DNA of 64,000 nt, taken from positions 1 through 64,000 of the forward strand of contig JAJFJA010000078.1 in NCBI GenBank assembly GCA_021774445.1, read 5' to 3'. The notes beneath the pieces were generated by a model that worked only from the letters and a program-made list of their open reading frames with translations, had not been told where the DNA came from and searched no databases. This DNA comes from Alphaproteobacteria bacterium (lineage in GTDB: Bacteria > Pseudomonadota > Alphaproteobacteria > UBA6615). Made by a program: the position numbers and the translations under genes. Shown one piece after another: positions 8,069 to 17,112 of the stretch (the first letter of the stretch is position 1; every line of letters starts with the position of its first letter).

Positions 8069-8250
8069 ATCGGCCCTTTCGTCGGTCGGCTCGGACATCG
8101 GGCCGCTGCCTGTAACCGCACCCCGACGGTATAAAGACGACCCGGCACCGGATTCCAGGACATGTCGACCGCAAGATCCGGGTGGCGGCCACCGCGCTAA
8201 TGGCGTTACCGTCCTATCAACAACGCCAGCCCTTATTCTTGAGGCCGAAG

Positions 8251-9126
8251 ATGACCCAGACCGCCCGGCAGTCCGAAGATATCCTGTCCTTCCGAGAGCC
8301 TGCCTTCAACACCAAGATGGCCGATGCCATCGCCTGGCTGGCCGAAAACTATCGTGAGCAGCCCTCTTTGGCCGCCGCCGCCGCGACGGTCGGTCTCAGC
8401 CCGCACCATTTCCAGCGGCAATTCGTCCGCCATGTCGGGGTCAGTCCCAAGAAATACCTGCAGTATCTCACCTTGGCCCATGTCAAGGAGCGCTTGGCGG
8501 AGGCCGACAGCGTCCTTGATGCCGCCTACGACGCCGGGCTGTCCGGTCCGAGCCGGCTGCACGACCTGTTCGTCACTCATGAAGCCATGACGCCGGGCGA
8601 GTGGAAGGCGCGCGCCGCCGATATGGAACTGCGCTATGGCTGGCATGACAGTCCGTTCGGCGAGTGCCTGATCGTCGCCACCGAGCGCGGTATCTGCGGT
8701 CTGGCCTTCCGCGACGGCGATCGTGCCGACAACCTGGCCAATCTCGCGACCGGTTTCGATCGCGCCCGGTTGCTCGAAGATTCGACCGCGACGCGGCCTT
8801 ATGCCGAGCAAATTTTCGGACCCGCCAAGGGACAGATCCACTTGGTGCTGCGCGGCACCCCGTTCCAGCTCAAGGTATGGGACGCCCTATTGCGCATCCC
8901 TCAGGGGGCGGTCGTCGGCTACCGCGACCTGGCCGAACGTGTTTGCACCGCCAACGCCACCCGCGCCGTTGCCAGCGCCGTCGCCCGCAACCAGATTTCC
9001 TGGCTTATTCCATGCCACCGGGTCGTCCGCAGCAACGGCGCCATCAGCCTCTACCGCTGGCATCCCGACCGTAAACGCGCCATGTTGGCCTGGGAGGCGG
9101 CGCGGCTCGAGGACGCCGCCGCATGA
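8251..9126 (+). CDS. Ada-like AraC regulator fused to O6-methylguanine-DNA methyltransferase
   Basis: This 291-residue protein has two domains. Residues about 20-120 form an AraC-type helix-turn-helix domain (LAAAAATVGLSPHHFQRQF). Residues about 128-285 form the suicide methyltransferase, whose acceptor cysteine is Cys255 in WLIPCHRVVRSNGAI. The N-terminal Ada domain, which uses four cysteines to repair methylphosphotriesters and switch on DNA binding, is absent. If it is still a regulator, it must sense damage differently from E. coli Ada. ATG 8251 is preferred because GAGG lies 6 bases upstream; an in-frame start at 8182 would add 23 residues of low-complexity sequence. Confidence 0.92.
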   Translation: MTQTARQSEDILSFREPAFNTKMADAIAWLAENYREQPSLAAAAATVGLSPHHFQRQFVRHVGVSPKKYLQYLTLAHVKERLAEADSVLDAAYDAGLSGPSRLHDLFVTHEAMTPGEWKARAADMELRYGWHDSPFGECLIVATERGICGLAFRDGDRADNLANLATGFDRARLLEDSTATRPYAEQIFGPAKGQIHLVLRGTPFQLKVWDALLRIPQGAVVGYRDLAERVCTANATRAVASAVARNQISWLIPCHRVVRSNGAISLYRWHPDRKRAMLAWEAARLEDAAA

Positions 9127-9151
9127 CGATAGGGCGGAAACACGGGGCGGC

Positions 9152-9601
9152 ATGGCGAACAGGTATTTGGAGGACTTCACCGTCGGTGAGGTGATTGACA
9201 CTGTCCCCGTAACCTTAAGCCCGGCGGACATTATCGGGTTTGGCCGCCTCTACGATCCGCAATCATTGCATATTGATCCGGAGGCGGCGCAGGCCTCGGA
9301 ATTTGGTGGCCTGATTGCCAGCGGCTTCCAGACCCTCGCGGTCGCTTTCGGTCAGTTCGTCCGCCTCGGTCATCTCGCGGATAGCAGCCTCGGCGGCCCG
9401 GCCATGGATGAGGTCCGTTGGACCGCGCCCGTCCGCCCGGACGAACCCCTAAACACCCGTGCCGAAGTCATCGAGACCCGCCGCTCCCGCTCCAAGCCCG
9501 ACCGCGGCATTCTCCGCCTGGCTTTTACGATCAGCCGCGACGACGGCACCGTGCTCGCCACCTTCAAATCGGTCAGTCTGCTGCGCCGCCGTCCCGGGTA
9601 A
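9152..9601 (+). CDS. MaoC-like (hotdog-fold) dehydratase
   Basis: This 149-residue hotdog-fold protein belongs to the MaoC/R-specific enoyl-CoA hydratase family. The opening YLEDFTVGEV, the segment FGRLYDPQSLHIDPEAA containing the expected Asp...His pair, and FGGLIASGFQT are characteristic. The likely substrates are enoyl-CoA thioesters, but the neighbours do not identify which. It starts 25 bases after the Ada-like gene, so it may share that transcript. The final residues LLRRRPG end just before a repeat-rich spacer. Confidence 0.85.
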   Translation: MANRYLEDFTVGEVIDTVPVTLSPADIIGFGRLYDPQSLHIDPEAAQASEFGGLIASGFQTLAVAFGQFVRLGHLADSSLGGPAMDEVRWTAPVRPDEPLNTRAEVIETRRSRSKPDRGILRLAFTISRDDGTVLATFKSVSLLRRRPG

Positions 9602-9697
9602 CCTCCCCACCGTCAGACCCCGCCCAGGTCGCCGGATGGATCACCACGCTGCGCTCGTGATGACGCGGCAGTAGACGCGGCGGCCACACCAAAACAT

Positions 9698-9727
9698 CGT
9701 CGTTGCGAGCAAGGCGAAGCAATCCAT
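9698..9727. repeat. Dispersed GC-rich repeat, single copy
   Basis: CGTCGTTGCGAGCAAGGCGA followed by AGCAATCCAT is another copy of the element seen near 4.85 and 5.06 kb, here upstream of serC. Confidence 0.65.
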
Positions 9728-9774
9728 CTCCAAGCCGCGCTCCGGAGCCCCGGGGCCTCGCTACTGCGCTGCAG

Positions 9775-9850
9775 CATTGACAAGCACCCAGGAATCTCTA
9801 CTGTCCGCGGCGGGCCACGCCCCCCCAACGGGGTGCAGCGTTCTGGAAGG
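9775..9850 (+). ncRNA. Candidate serC leader structure
   Basis: The 5' region of serC contains a short hairpin, CCCC-AAC-GGGG near 9825-9835, within a wider CACGCCCC / GGGGTG pairing, followed by the ribosome site GGAAGG. Many alphaproteobacterial serC-serA operons carry the conserved 'serC' RNA motif in this position. The location fits, but the consensus could not be checked here. Confidence 0.3.
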
Positions 9851-9860
9851 AACGAATGAC

Positions 9861-11027
9861 ATGACTGATCTGCCGTCTCGGCCGGACGCCCGTCCGGCAC
9901 GTCCCTATTTCTCCTCAGGTCCTTGCGTTAAGCGTCCCGGCTGGTCGCCGGCGGTGTTGGCGGATGCTTGCCTCGGGCAATCCCATCGCGGCAAGCCGGG
10001 CCGGGCCAAGCTGAACCGCCTGCTCGACGCCACCCGCGCCATCCTTGGTATTCCCGCCGACTATCGCCTCGCCATCGTGCCCGCGTCCGACACCGGCGCC
10101 ATGGAGATGGCGCTATGGTCCATGCTCGGCGCCCGTGGCGTCGATGTCTTGGTCTGGGAAACCTTCGGCGAGGGCTGGGCGACCGACATCGTCAAACAGC
10201 TCAAGCTTGCCGACTGCCGCGTGCTGCGCGCCGATTACGGCGCCCTGCCGGATCTCGCGGCCATCGATTGGAACCGTGACGTCGTCTTCACCTGGAACGG
10301 CACCACGTCGGGTGTTCGCGTCCCTGACGGCGACTGGATCGCCCCGGATCGCGCCGGCTTGGCGATCTGCGACGCCACCTCGGCGGTCTTTGCCATGGAT
10401 TTGCCTTGGCCGCGGCTCGATGTCGTCACCTGGTCCTGGCAGAAGGTCATGGGCGGCGAGGCCCAGCACGGCATGCTGGTGCTCAGCCCCCATGCCGTCT
10501 CTCGCCTCGAGAGTTACGCGCCCCCCTGGCCGCTGCCGAAGCTGTTCCGCATGACCAAGGCGGGTAAGCTCAACGGCGGCATTTTCGAGGGCGCGACCAT
10601 CAACACGCCATCGATGCTTTGTGTCGAGGACCAACTCGATGCTCTGGCTTGGGCGGAATCCCTGGGCGGACGCGCGGCGTTGACCGCCCGTACCGAAAGG
10701 AATTTCGCCGTTATCGACGATTGGGTGCAGCGCACCTCTTGGATCGATTTCCTCGCCGACAATCCGGCTTACCGGTCTGCGACCAGCGTCTGTCTGCGCC
10801 TGGTCGATCCCTGGTTTGTCGATCTCGACGAGCCGGCCCAGCGCCAAGTCGTTTCGCGCTTGGCGGCGCTGTTGGCCGAGCTGGACGTCGCCCACGATAT
10901 CGCCGGCCACCGCGACGCCCCTCCGGGGCTGCGCATATGGGCCGGTGCGACGGTCGAGCACGCCGATCTCGCCGCACTGATGCCGTGGCTCGATTGGGCT
11001 TACGCCCAGATCAAACAGGCCGACTGA
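9861..11027 (+). CDS. serC: Phosphoserine aminotransferase
   Basis: This is the PLP-dependent enzyme that converts 3-phosphohydroxypyruvate and glutamate to phosphoserine. The 388-residue protein resembles the longer SerC subtype common in alphaproteobacteria and some archaea. Landmarks are YFSSGPCVKRPGWSP at the start, SHRGKPGRAKLN, VFTWNGTTSGVRVPDG, the PLP-side aspartate in CDATSAVFAMDLPW, and the Schiff-base lysine in TWSWQKVMGGEAQHG. The start at 9861 follows GGAAGG by 10 bases. serA follows after 44 bases, giving the two-step serine operon. Confidence 0.93.
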   Translation: MTDLPSRPDARPARPYFSSGPCVKRPGWSPAVLADACLGQSHRGKPGRAKLNRLLDATRAILGIPADYRLAIVPASDTGAMEMALWSMLGARGVDVLVWETFGEGWATDIVKQLKLADCRVLRADYGALPDLAAIDWNRDVVFTWNGTTSGVRVPDGDWIAPDRAGLAICDATSAVFAMDLPWPRLDVVTWSWQKVMGGEAQHGMLVLSPHAVSRLESYAPPWPLPKLFRMTKAGKLNGGIFEGATINTPSMLCVEDQLDALAWAESLGGRAALTARTERNFAVIDDWVQRTSWIDFLADNPAYRSATSVCLRLVDPWFVDLDEPAQRQVVSRLAALLAELDVAHDIAGHRDAPPGLRIWAGATVEHADLAALMPWLDWAYAQIKQAD

Positions 11028-11071
11028 CCTTCTCCGCCATCAACCTCGCCTTTTAAGACAGGGATCCAGCC

Positions 11072-12646
11072 ATGCCCCGCGTCCTTATTTCCGACAAATT
11101 GAGCCCCGAAGCGCTGCGTATTTTCGAGCAGCGCGGCATCGCGGTCGACAATCGCCCTGGCCTCAGCCGCGACGAACTGCTTGCCTGTATTGGCGACTAT
11201 GACGGCCTTGCCGTGCGCTCCGCCACCAAGGTGTCGACCAAGGTGTTGGACGCGGCACCTGATCTCAAGGTCATCGGCCGCGCCGGCATCGGTGTCGACA
11301 ATATCGATGTCGCGGCCGCGACCGCGCGCGGTGTGGTGGTCATGAACACGCCCTTCGGCAATGCCATTACCACGGCCGAGCATGCCATTGCTCTTATCGC
11401 CTCGCTGGTTCGCGATATTCCCGCCGCCTCCGCGTCGACCAAGGCCGGCAAGTGGGAAAAGTCGCGCTTCATGGGCGTCGAGCTGACCGGCAAGACCTTG
11501 GGCATCATCGGCTGCGGCACCATCGGTTCGATCGTTGCCGACCGCGCCCACGGCCTGAAGATGAAGGTCATCGCCTACGATCCCTACTTGTCGGCGGATC
11601 GGGCCCAGGATCTTGGCCTCGAGAAGGTCGAGCTGGACGACTTGCTGCCGCGCGCCGACATTATCACCCTGCACACCCCGCTTACCGATCAGACCCGCAA
11701 CATTATCGATGCGGCGGCTCTCGCCAAGACCACGCCTGGCGTGCGGTTAGTGAATTGCGCCCGTGGCGGCCTGGTGGTCGAGGAGGATCTTGTCGCGGCC
11801 TTGCAGAGCGGCCATGTCGCTGGCGCGGCGCTCGACGTGTTCGAGACCGAGCCGGCCCACGAGAGCCCGCTATTCGCGCTCGACAATGTCGTTTGCACCC
11901 CCCATCTCGGTGCCTCGACGACCGAGGCTCAGGTCAATGTCGCCATCCAGATTGCCGAGCAGATCAGCGATTACCTGCTGACCGGTGCGGTGGTCAACGC
12001 CCTCAATATGCCCTCGGTAACGGCTGAGGAGGCGCCAAAGTTGCGGCCCTATATGGCCCTGGCCGAACAACTCGGCAGTTTCGCCGGCCAGATGACCGAA
12101 ACCGGTCTGCTCGCCGTCACCATTGAGTATGAGGGCCATGCGGCGGAGCTCAACACCAAGCCTCTGACCGCCGCGGCGTTAAAGGGCCTGCTGACTCCGC
12201 TTCTCGACTCGGTGAATATGGTCAGCGCCCCGGTATTGGCCGCGGAGCGCGGCATCGAGCTGTCCGAGATCAAACATGCCCGCGCCTGCGATTATCAGAG
12301 CGTTATTCGGCTCAGCGTCACCACCGACAAACAGACTCGTGGTGTCTCTGGGACATTATTTGGCCAAAAGCCCCGCATTGTCGATGTCAAAGGCGTCCCC
12401 CTCGAGGCCGAGCTCGGCCCGCACATGCTTTATGTCAACAACAACGACAAACCTGGCCTTATTGGCCATCTCGGCACTATTTTGGGCGAGGCGGCCATTA
12501 ACATCGCCAGCTTTCATCTTGGCAGGAACGAGGCAGGAGGAGATGCCATCGCGCTCGTCGAGACCGATCAGGCGGCCTCGCCCACCGTCATGCGCAAGGT
12601 TTGCGCCCTGCCCAATGTTGTACAATGCAAGGCCTTAAGTTTTTAG
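11072..12646 (+). CDS. serA: D-3-phosphoglycerate dehydrogenase
   Basis: This enzyme catalyses the first step of serine synthesis, NAD-dependent oxidation of 3-phosphoglycerate. At 524 residues it is the long form. The catalytic and NAD domains cover about 1-315 (GRAGIGVDNIDV, the Rossmann motif GIIGCGTIGSIVADRA, NCARGGLV with the catalytic arginine, the EP segment FETEPAHESPL, and the histidine in CTPHLGAST). They are followed by the allosteric substrate-binding domain and an ACT domain (about 450-524, LYVNNNDKPGLIGHLGTIL) that normally binds serine for feedback inhibition. ATG 11072 follows AGGGA at suitable spacing. Confidence 0.97.
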   Translation: MPRVLISDKLSPEALRIFEQRGIAVDNRPGLSRDELLACIGDYDGLAVRSATKVSTKVLDAAPDLKVIGRAGIGVDNIDVAAATARGVVVMNTPFGNAITTAEHAIALIASLVRDIPAASASTKAGKWEKSRFMGVELTGKTLGIIGCGTIGSIVADRAHGLKMKVIAYDPYLSADRAQDLGLEKVELDDLLPRADIITLHTPLTDQTRNIIDAAALAKTTPGVRLVNCARGGLVVEEDLVAALQSGHVAGAALDVFETEPAHESPLFALDNVVCTPHLGASTTEAQVNVAIQIAEQISDYLLTGAVVNALNMPSVTAEEAPKLRPYMALAEQLGSFAGQMTETGLLAVTIEYEGHAAELNTKPLTAAALKGLLTPLLDSVNMVSAPVLAAERGIELSEIKHARACDYQSVIRLSVTTDKQTRGVSGTLFGQKPRIVDVKGVPLEAELGPHMLYVNNNDKPGLIGHLGTILGEAAINIASFHLGRNEAGGDAIALVETDQAASPTVMRKVCALPNVVQCKALSF

Positions 12647-12747
12647 CGTCATAATATCGGCGATTTCTGACGCAAGAGTGATTCTCCCGGCGCGGTCCCA
12701 TAAGCCATTCTCACGGCCGGAAATGCGCCACCCGAGAGGAGTGAGTG

Positions 12748-13773
12748 ATGCGTTGCTTATTCGCTGCCGTCCTGATCGCCACGACCGCCCCGGCCGGCGC
12801 GGTCGAGGTTGTCACGCTTGCGGTGCCTGGCGGAATCACCAGGATCGAGCATGTCGACGGCTTAGGTCGCGGCATCGCGACGGGTGGCGAAATCGGACCG
12901 GTGCGCGTCCAGCAAGGCGGCAGCGATTGGGCCGCGTTATCGTTGTCGGGCACCGAGCTACGCTTGATCCCCGCCGTACCCCCGACGGACCGGCATGGCG
13001 TGCCGCTGGATGGCCTGCCGGATGGCGAAGCCACCTGGGCGGCAGGCAACATCCGCCATGCATGGCTTGTCGAGCCGACCCAACGCTACCGCCACGGCAT
13101 CCTCGGCGATAGTGTAGAAGCCGCCAGCTTGCGTCTCAGCGGGCCCAACGGCGGGCTCTCCGAACTCCGCCTTGGCCGGGCCTCGGTATTCGAAGACCTC
13201 CGCGTCCGCATTGTCGACCTTGACGGCGACGGCCAGGATGAAGTGGTCGTGGTCCGAACCTATCTCAAGAATGGCGCCGCGTTGGCGGTCTATGGCTTGG
13301 CCGATGGGCGCGTCAGCCGTCTCGCGGAAACGCCGCCTATTGGGCTTGCCAACCGTTGGCTTAATCCCGCGGCAGCCGCCGATTTCGACGGCGATGGCCG
13401 CACCGAGATCGCGTATGTGGAGACCCCCCATATCGGTGGCACGCTGAGAATCTTCGAATTCGATGGCGAAACATTGGTCCAAGAGTACGAGGCTTTCGGT
13501 TTCTCCAACCACGCGATCGGCAGCCGTGAGTTGGACATGGCGGCGGTCGTGGATTGGAATGACGATGGGATCCTCGACCTTGCCCTGCCTGACGCCGCGC
13601 GCACGGCGTTGCGGATTCTGTCTTTCGCCAATGGCGAACTGCGCGAGTTGGACACTGTCCGGCATCCTGTCCAGATTACCTCGGCCGTCCGTGCGGCCGA
13701 TCTCGACGGCGACGGCCAAGCCGAACTCGTCTATGGGCTGGAAAACGACCTGCTGGTCGCCGTCAGACGTTAG
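12748..13773 (+). CDS. Secreted FG-GAP/VCBS-type repeat protein
   Basis: This 341-residue exported protein has a signal peptide at residues 1-18, ending PAGAVE. The mature part carries at least four calcium-type loops: DLDGDGQDE, DFDGDGRTE, DWNDDGILD and DLDGDGQAE. These are spaced as in FG-GAP/VCBS beta-propellers, and a repeated blade pattern is visible from about residue 150 to the end. Such proteins are usually periplasmic or surface-exposed and bind ligands or partners; this one has no assigned role. ATG 12748 is preferred to GTG 12745 because GAGAGGA lies 7 bases upstream. Confidence 0.75.
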   Translation: MRCLFAAVLIATTAPAGAVEVVTLAVPGGITRIEHVDGLGRGIATGGEIGPVRVQQGGSDWAALSLSGTELRLIPAVPPTDRHGVPLDGLPDGEATWAAGNIRHAWLVEPTQRYRHGILGDSVEAASLRLSGPNGGLSELRLGRASVFEDLRVRIVDLDGDGQDEVVVVRTYLKNGAALAVYGLADGRVSRLAETPPIGLANRWLNPAAAADFDGDGRTEIAYVETPHIGGTLRIFEFDGETLVQEYEAFGFSNHAIGSRELDMAAVVDWNDDGILDLALPDAARTALRILSFANGELRELDTVRHPVQITSAVRAADLDGDGQAELVYGLENDLLVAVRR

Positions 13774-13810
13774 GCCACGCCAATCGAAGGTGTTGGAAGT
13801 GTCTGAAAAA

Positions 13811-13840
13811 TAAAGGGAAAATGCGATATTTTCGCCTTTA
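13811..13840 (+). terminator. Hairpin downstream of the FG-GAP gene
   Basis: TAAAGG plus GAAAAT pairs with ATTTTC plus CCTTTA. There is one unpaired G and a 5-base loop, giving a 12-bp stem. It lies 38 bases after the stop codon. A strict T-run is missing, so it may terminate weakly or act as a barrier to decay. Confidence 0.5.
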
Positions 13841-14047
13841 ATCGGCCCAATTTCTTAACATGCCTTTCACTTTTGCCCCTTTACCCTCGGGGCTCCCAAC
13901 GGTTAGCCTAATAGTTCGTTTTCGGGTGGATTGAATAACGCGCCCAGTCATGAGAAGGTGCGGTTCGGCGAGCCCGGTGTCCATATGTTGGGGGGGAGGA
14001 CAGTGGCAACCACTATCGAAGCGCGCAGGAAGCGTGCGGGGGGTCTT

Positions 14048-14527
14048 ATGACTAGGCAAGTAGCCTCGATCGCTGCGGCGGTCATCATTGCCGGTATGGC
14101 GACTTCAGCCGCGGCATTCGAAGGGTTCTCCAGTAACGAAAAGGCGGCACTGAATGTCCGCCATTTGCAGAGCGAGTTGATGGTCGCGGCTCTGTCTTGC
14201 GACCTGCGGCCGCAATACAATGCTGCGATCGACCGCTTTCAGGACGAATGGGTGAGCCATGGACAAGAGCTCAAGCAGCTATTTCGTCGCACTTATGCCG
14301 GTGGCGGCGAACGCGAACTGAATCGCTTTGTAACCGCGTTGGCCAATGAGGCGTCCGCTGAGAGTTTGAGTCGCGGCGGCGGTTATTGCCGCGACGCGAG
14401 GTCGCTATTTACCGAGATTCTGGCGCTGCCGCGCCGCAGCCTGGCGGTCTTCTGGGACGGTCGGGCCGATATCAGCCAGGAACATCTTCCAGGTCGAATC
14501 GAATCGGCGGCCGCGCCGCGAAACTAA
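14048..14527 (+). CDS. Exported protein of unknown function
   Basis: This 159-residue protein has a clear signal peptide (about 1-23, VASIAAAVIIAGMATSAAA) and no recognisable domain. Two cysteines (in ALSCDLRPQYNAAI and GGYCRDARS) could form a disulfide, and the mature part appears mostly helical. ATG 14048 is preferred because it begins the signal peptide and has a G-rich ribosome site 5 bases upstream; the frame is open further upstream to 13931. A strong terminator follows the stop. Relatives are probably small periplasmic proteins of alphaproteobacteria, but none can be named with confidence. Confidence 0.75.
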   Translation: MTRQVASIAAAVIIAGMATSAAAFEGFSSNEKAALNVRHLQSELMVAALSCDLRPQYNAAIDRFQDEWVSHGQELKQLFRRTYAGGGERELNRFVTALANEASAESLSRGGGYCRDARSLFTEILALPRRSLAVFWDGRADISQEHLPGRIESAAAPRN

Positions 14528-14549
14528 GGGCGCCGTTCAGAGCGGCATG

Positions 14550-14577
14550 AAAAAGGGGGCGCTGACGCCCCCTTTTT
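14550..14577. terminator. Bidirectional intrinsic terminator
   Basis: AAAAAGGGGGCG pairs with CGCCCCCTTTTT around a 4-base loop CTGA, followed by more T. The A-run makes it work in both directions, serving the exported-protein gene on the plus strand and the convergent OmpA gene on the minus strand. Confidence 0.95.
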
Positions 14578-14601
14578 TTGTCTCCGGCGCGGTTTCGCCA
14601 G

Positions 14602-15663
14602 TTATTTCAAAACGATCTCGACCCGCCGATTTTGCGGCTCGCGGACCCCATCCGGCGTTGGCACCAAGGGGTCGGCCTCGCCGCGGGCAAAGGTGAATAT
14701 CTCGTCGTCGCGGATGCCTCGGGCCACCAGGTCAGCTTTCACCGAATCGGCACGTCGTTGCGATAGCCCAACGTTGTACTGTGTCGCGCCGGACCGGTCC
14801 GCATGGCCGGTCGCCTCGATCCGGGCACTACCCGTCTCGGTCGCGCTGCGCGCCGCCGCGGCGACGATTTCACGCGCTTCGGGGGTCAGATTCGAGCGAT
14901 CCCAATCGAAGAACACCAAGAAGTTCCGTGGCAGTTGCGGCGGCGGTGCGGGCTCGACCTTCGGTGCCGGAGGGGGGGGCGCCGGGGCCGGCGCCGCCTC
15001 CGCAACCGGCGCGGGGGCGGCGACCGGCGCCGGCGGCGGGGCGCCGAAGCTGAAACGCAGTCCCACCATGATGCTGTGCGACCGGTACTCGGTGTCCACC
15101 GCCACGCCGGTGCTCGTCGTCACTTCCACGTCCGGTGCCGCGAAATAGCGGTAATCGAGCGTCAGCTTGAAGCGGTCGGAAACCCGATAGGAGACACCGG
15201 CGATGCCCTGATAGGCGAATGCGGTGTCGTCGTCGTTGATACTGCCGCCGCCGACGGGCGAGGCGCCATCCAAGTCCACCCGCGCGGCACCGGCGCCAAC
15301 GCCGAGATAGGGCGTAAAGCGGCTGCTGTTGTCGAAGTCGAACAGCACATTGCCCATTGTGCTGATGGCACTGACGTCGCCGGCGCCGGCCAGTCCACCG
15401 ATACTGTCCACATCGTTTTCGCGGTAGCCGAGTTCGAGTTCCGCTCGCAGGCCGCTACCGAAGCCATAGCCCACCGCGCCGGCGCCGGCCAAGCCGTTGT
15501 CGAATTCCGCATTGCTGTCGATGCCGGTGCCGACGATGCGCGAGTCCCTGGCGATACTCAGGCCGCCCGCGGCACCGAGATAAAGCCCGTTCTCCTCGGC
15601 AAGCGCCGCACTCGCGCTCAGACCGATAATGGCGGTCGCAAGCAGGCGTTGAACAATTCTCAT
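14602..15663 (-). CDS. OmpA-family outer-membrane protein
   Basis: This 353-residue protein has a signal peptide (1-22, ending ALAEE). An eight-stranded porin-like barrel covers about 25-207 and ends in a strand with the aromatic terminus VGLRFSFG. A Pro/Ala hinge (about 208-244, with runs of APAP and PPPP) leads to a peptidoglycan-binding OmpA domain (about 248-353). That domain contains FLVFFDWDRSNLTPEAREIV and GHADRSGATQYNVGLSQRRA, which include the diaminopimelate-binding Asp and Arg. It should tether the outer membrane to peptidoglycan. It ends at the bidirectional terminator. Confidence 0.93.
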   Translation of the reverse strand: MRIVQRLLATAIIGLSASAALAEENGLYLGAAGGLSIARDSRIVGTGIDSNAEFDNGLAGAGAVGYGFGSGLRAELELGYRENDVDSIGGLAGAGDVSAISTMGNVLFDFDNSSRFTPYLGVGAGAARVDLDGASPVGGGSINDDDTAFAYQGIAGVSYRVSDRFKLTLDYRYFAAPDVEVTTSTGVAVDTEYRSHSIMVGLRFSFGAPPPAPVAAPAPVAEAAPAPAPPPPAPKVEPAPPPQLPRNFLVFFDWDRSNLTPEAREIVAAAARSATETGSARIEATGHADRSGATQYNVGLSQRRADSVKADLVARGIRDDEIFTFARGEADPLVPTPDGVREPQNRRVEIVLK

Positions 15664-15818
15664 GGTTTCTTGGCCTCAACTAGCTGGATCTGAGGGGCGG
15701 CCTTATGCCGGCCCGTTTCTTGTGCCACGTCTCGACTCGGCGCACCATGTCGCCACGCTATTCTGACATGCCGCACAATAGTCGCAACCATCCGTGCCGT
15801 GGCAACAGTTGTGACACC

Positions 15819-15887
15819 GGATTCCGATAGAATTTCGCGACTCTGTGGCTAAGTTACCACGAAAGCTCGCGCGCCGGATCGGAATCC
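15819..15887. promoter_or_regulatory. 10-bp inverted repeat upstream of hisZ
   Basis: GGATTCCGAT at 15819-15828 and ATCGGAATCC at 15878-15887 are exact inverse copies 49 bases apart. They lie between the divergent OmpA gene and hisZ. They could be a regulator site pair or the base of an RNA stem; no function is known. Confidence 0.35.
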
Positions 15888-15928
15888 TTTTGCGGCCGCG
15901 CGGCAAACCGATTACACGATTGCCCGAT

Positions 15929-17077
15929 ATGAGTGTTTTTGGGTCAGAGGCGGACAATACCGCACTGCTTCCTACCGGCCTGCATGACGTGCTGCCGCCC
16001 GCGGCGGCGCAGGAGGCGGAAGTCATTCAGCGCCTTGTCGATACCTTCGGCCAATTCGGCTATGAACGGGTAAAGCCGCCGCTGGTCGAGTTCGAGACCA
16101 CGCTGCTGGGCGGCAGCCAAAGCGGCTTGGCCGATCATATTTTCCGCGTCATGGACCCTGTAAGCCAGCGCATGATGGGGCTGCGCGCGGATATGACCCT
16201 GCAGGTCGCGCGCATCGCCGCGACCAGACTGGCGCGCGCGCCTCGGCCGCTACGCCTGTCTTACGCCGGCCAAGTCCTCCGGGTGTCCGGCAGCCAGCTC
16301 CGACCGGAGCGACAATTTGCCCAGGCCGGCGTCGAACTGGTCGGCGCCGCGTCCGTCGGCGGCGACATTGAGATGGTCCAGCTTGCCGTGGCTGCGCTCC
16401 AGGCCGTCGGCATCGCCGACGCCTCCGTCGATCTGACCTCTCCGGCGATTGTCGCCAGCGTCCTCGACGAATTGGCGTTGCCTGCCGATGTCGCGCGGCG
16501 CCTGCGGACCGCCTTGGACCGCAAGGACGCCGCTGCGGTCGGCGCGCTTGCCGGGCCGGCGGCGCCACGCCTACATGCGTTAATCGCCGCCGCCGGGCCG
16601 GCCGAGGCAGCTTTCGCCAAATTCGATACCATCCAACTGCCGCCGGCGGCCACGGCGGAGATCGACCGCCTCCGCGCCGTCGCCACCGCACTCACCGCCG
16701 TCGATCCCAGGCAACGCGTAACCATCGACGCCGTCGAATATCGCGGTTTCGAATATCAGACCGGCGTCAGCTTTACCCTCTTTGCCCGCGGTGTCCGGGG
16801 CGAGCTCGGCCGCGGGGGCCGCTACATCGCCAATGCCGGCGAACCGGCGACCGGTCTCACGCTGTTTTTGGATTCGTTGATGCGCGCGGTGCCGCCGCCG
16901 CGTCCGGCCAAGCGCTTGTTTCTGCCTTATGGCACCCCGCCCGCCACCGCGGCGGCCATGCGCCAGCAAGGCTGGATCACCGTGGCGGGCCTCGAACCGG
17001 GTGGCGAGGTCAGCGCGCAAGCGGCGCACCATATCTGCACTCATCTCTATCGAAACGGCGCCCCGGAGCCGGTTTAG
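15929..17077 (+). CDS. hisZ: ATP phosphoribosyltransferase regulatory subunit
   Basis: HisZ is a catalytically inactive paralogue of histidyl-tRNA synthetase that activates the short form of HisG in the first step of histidine synthesis. The 382-residue protein shows LLPTGLHDVLPPAAAQEAEV, a motif-2-like segment (RPLRLSYAGQVLRVSGSQL) and FAQAGVELVGAAS. It lacks the C-terminal anticodon domain of HisRS. No hisG is in the window. ATG 15929 fits the family start; upstream in-frame residues are low-complexity and basic. hisZ directly before purA is a recurring alphaproteobacterial arrangement. Confidence 0.92.
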   Translation: MSVFGSEADNTALLPTGLHDVLPPAAAQEAEVIQRLVDTFGQFGYERVKPPLVEFETTLLGGSQSGLADHIFRVMDPVSQRMMGLRADMTLQVARIAATRLARAPRPLRLSYAGQVLRVSGSQLRPERQFAQAGVELVGAASVGGDIEMVQLAVAALQAVGIADASVDLTSPAIVASVLDELALPADVARRLRTALDRKDAAAVGALAGPAAPRLHALIAAAGPAEAAFAKFDTIQLPPAATAEIDRLRAVATALTAVDPRQRVTIDAVEYRGFEYQTGVSFTLFARGVRGELGRGGRYIANAGEPATGLTLFLDSLMRAVPPPRPAKRLFLPYGTPPATAAAMRQQGWITVAGLEPGGEVSAQAAHHICTHLYRNGAPEPV

Positions 17078-17112
17078 CACGCAACAAACGCTACTGATCA
17101 AGGGAGATCGGC

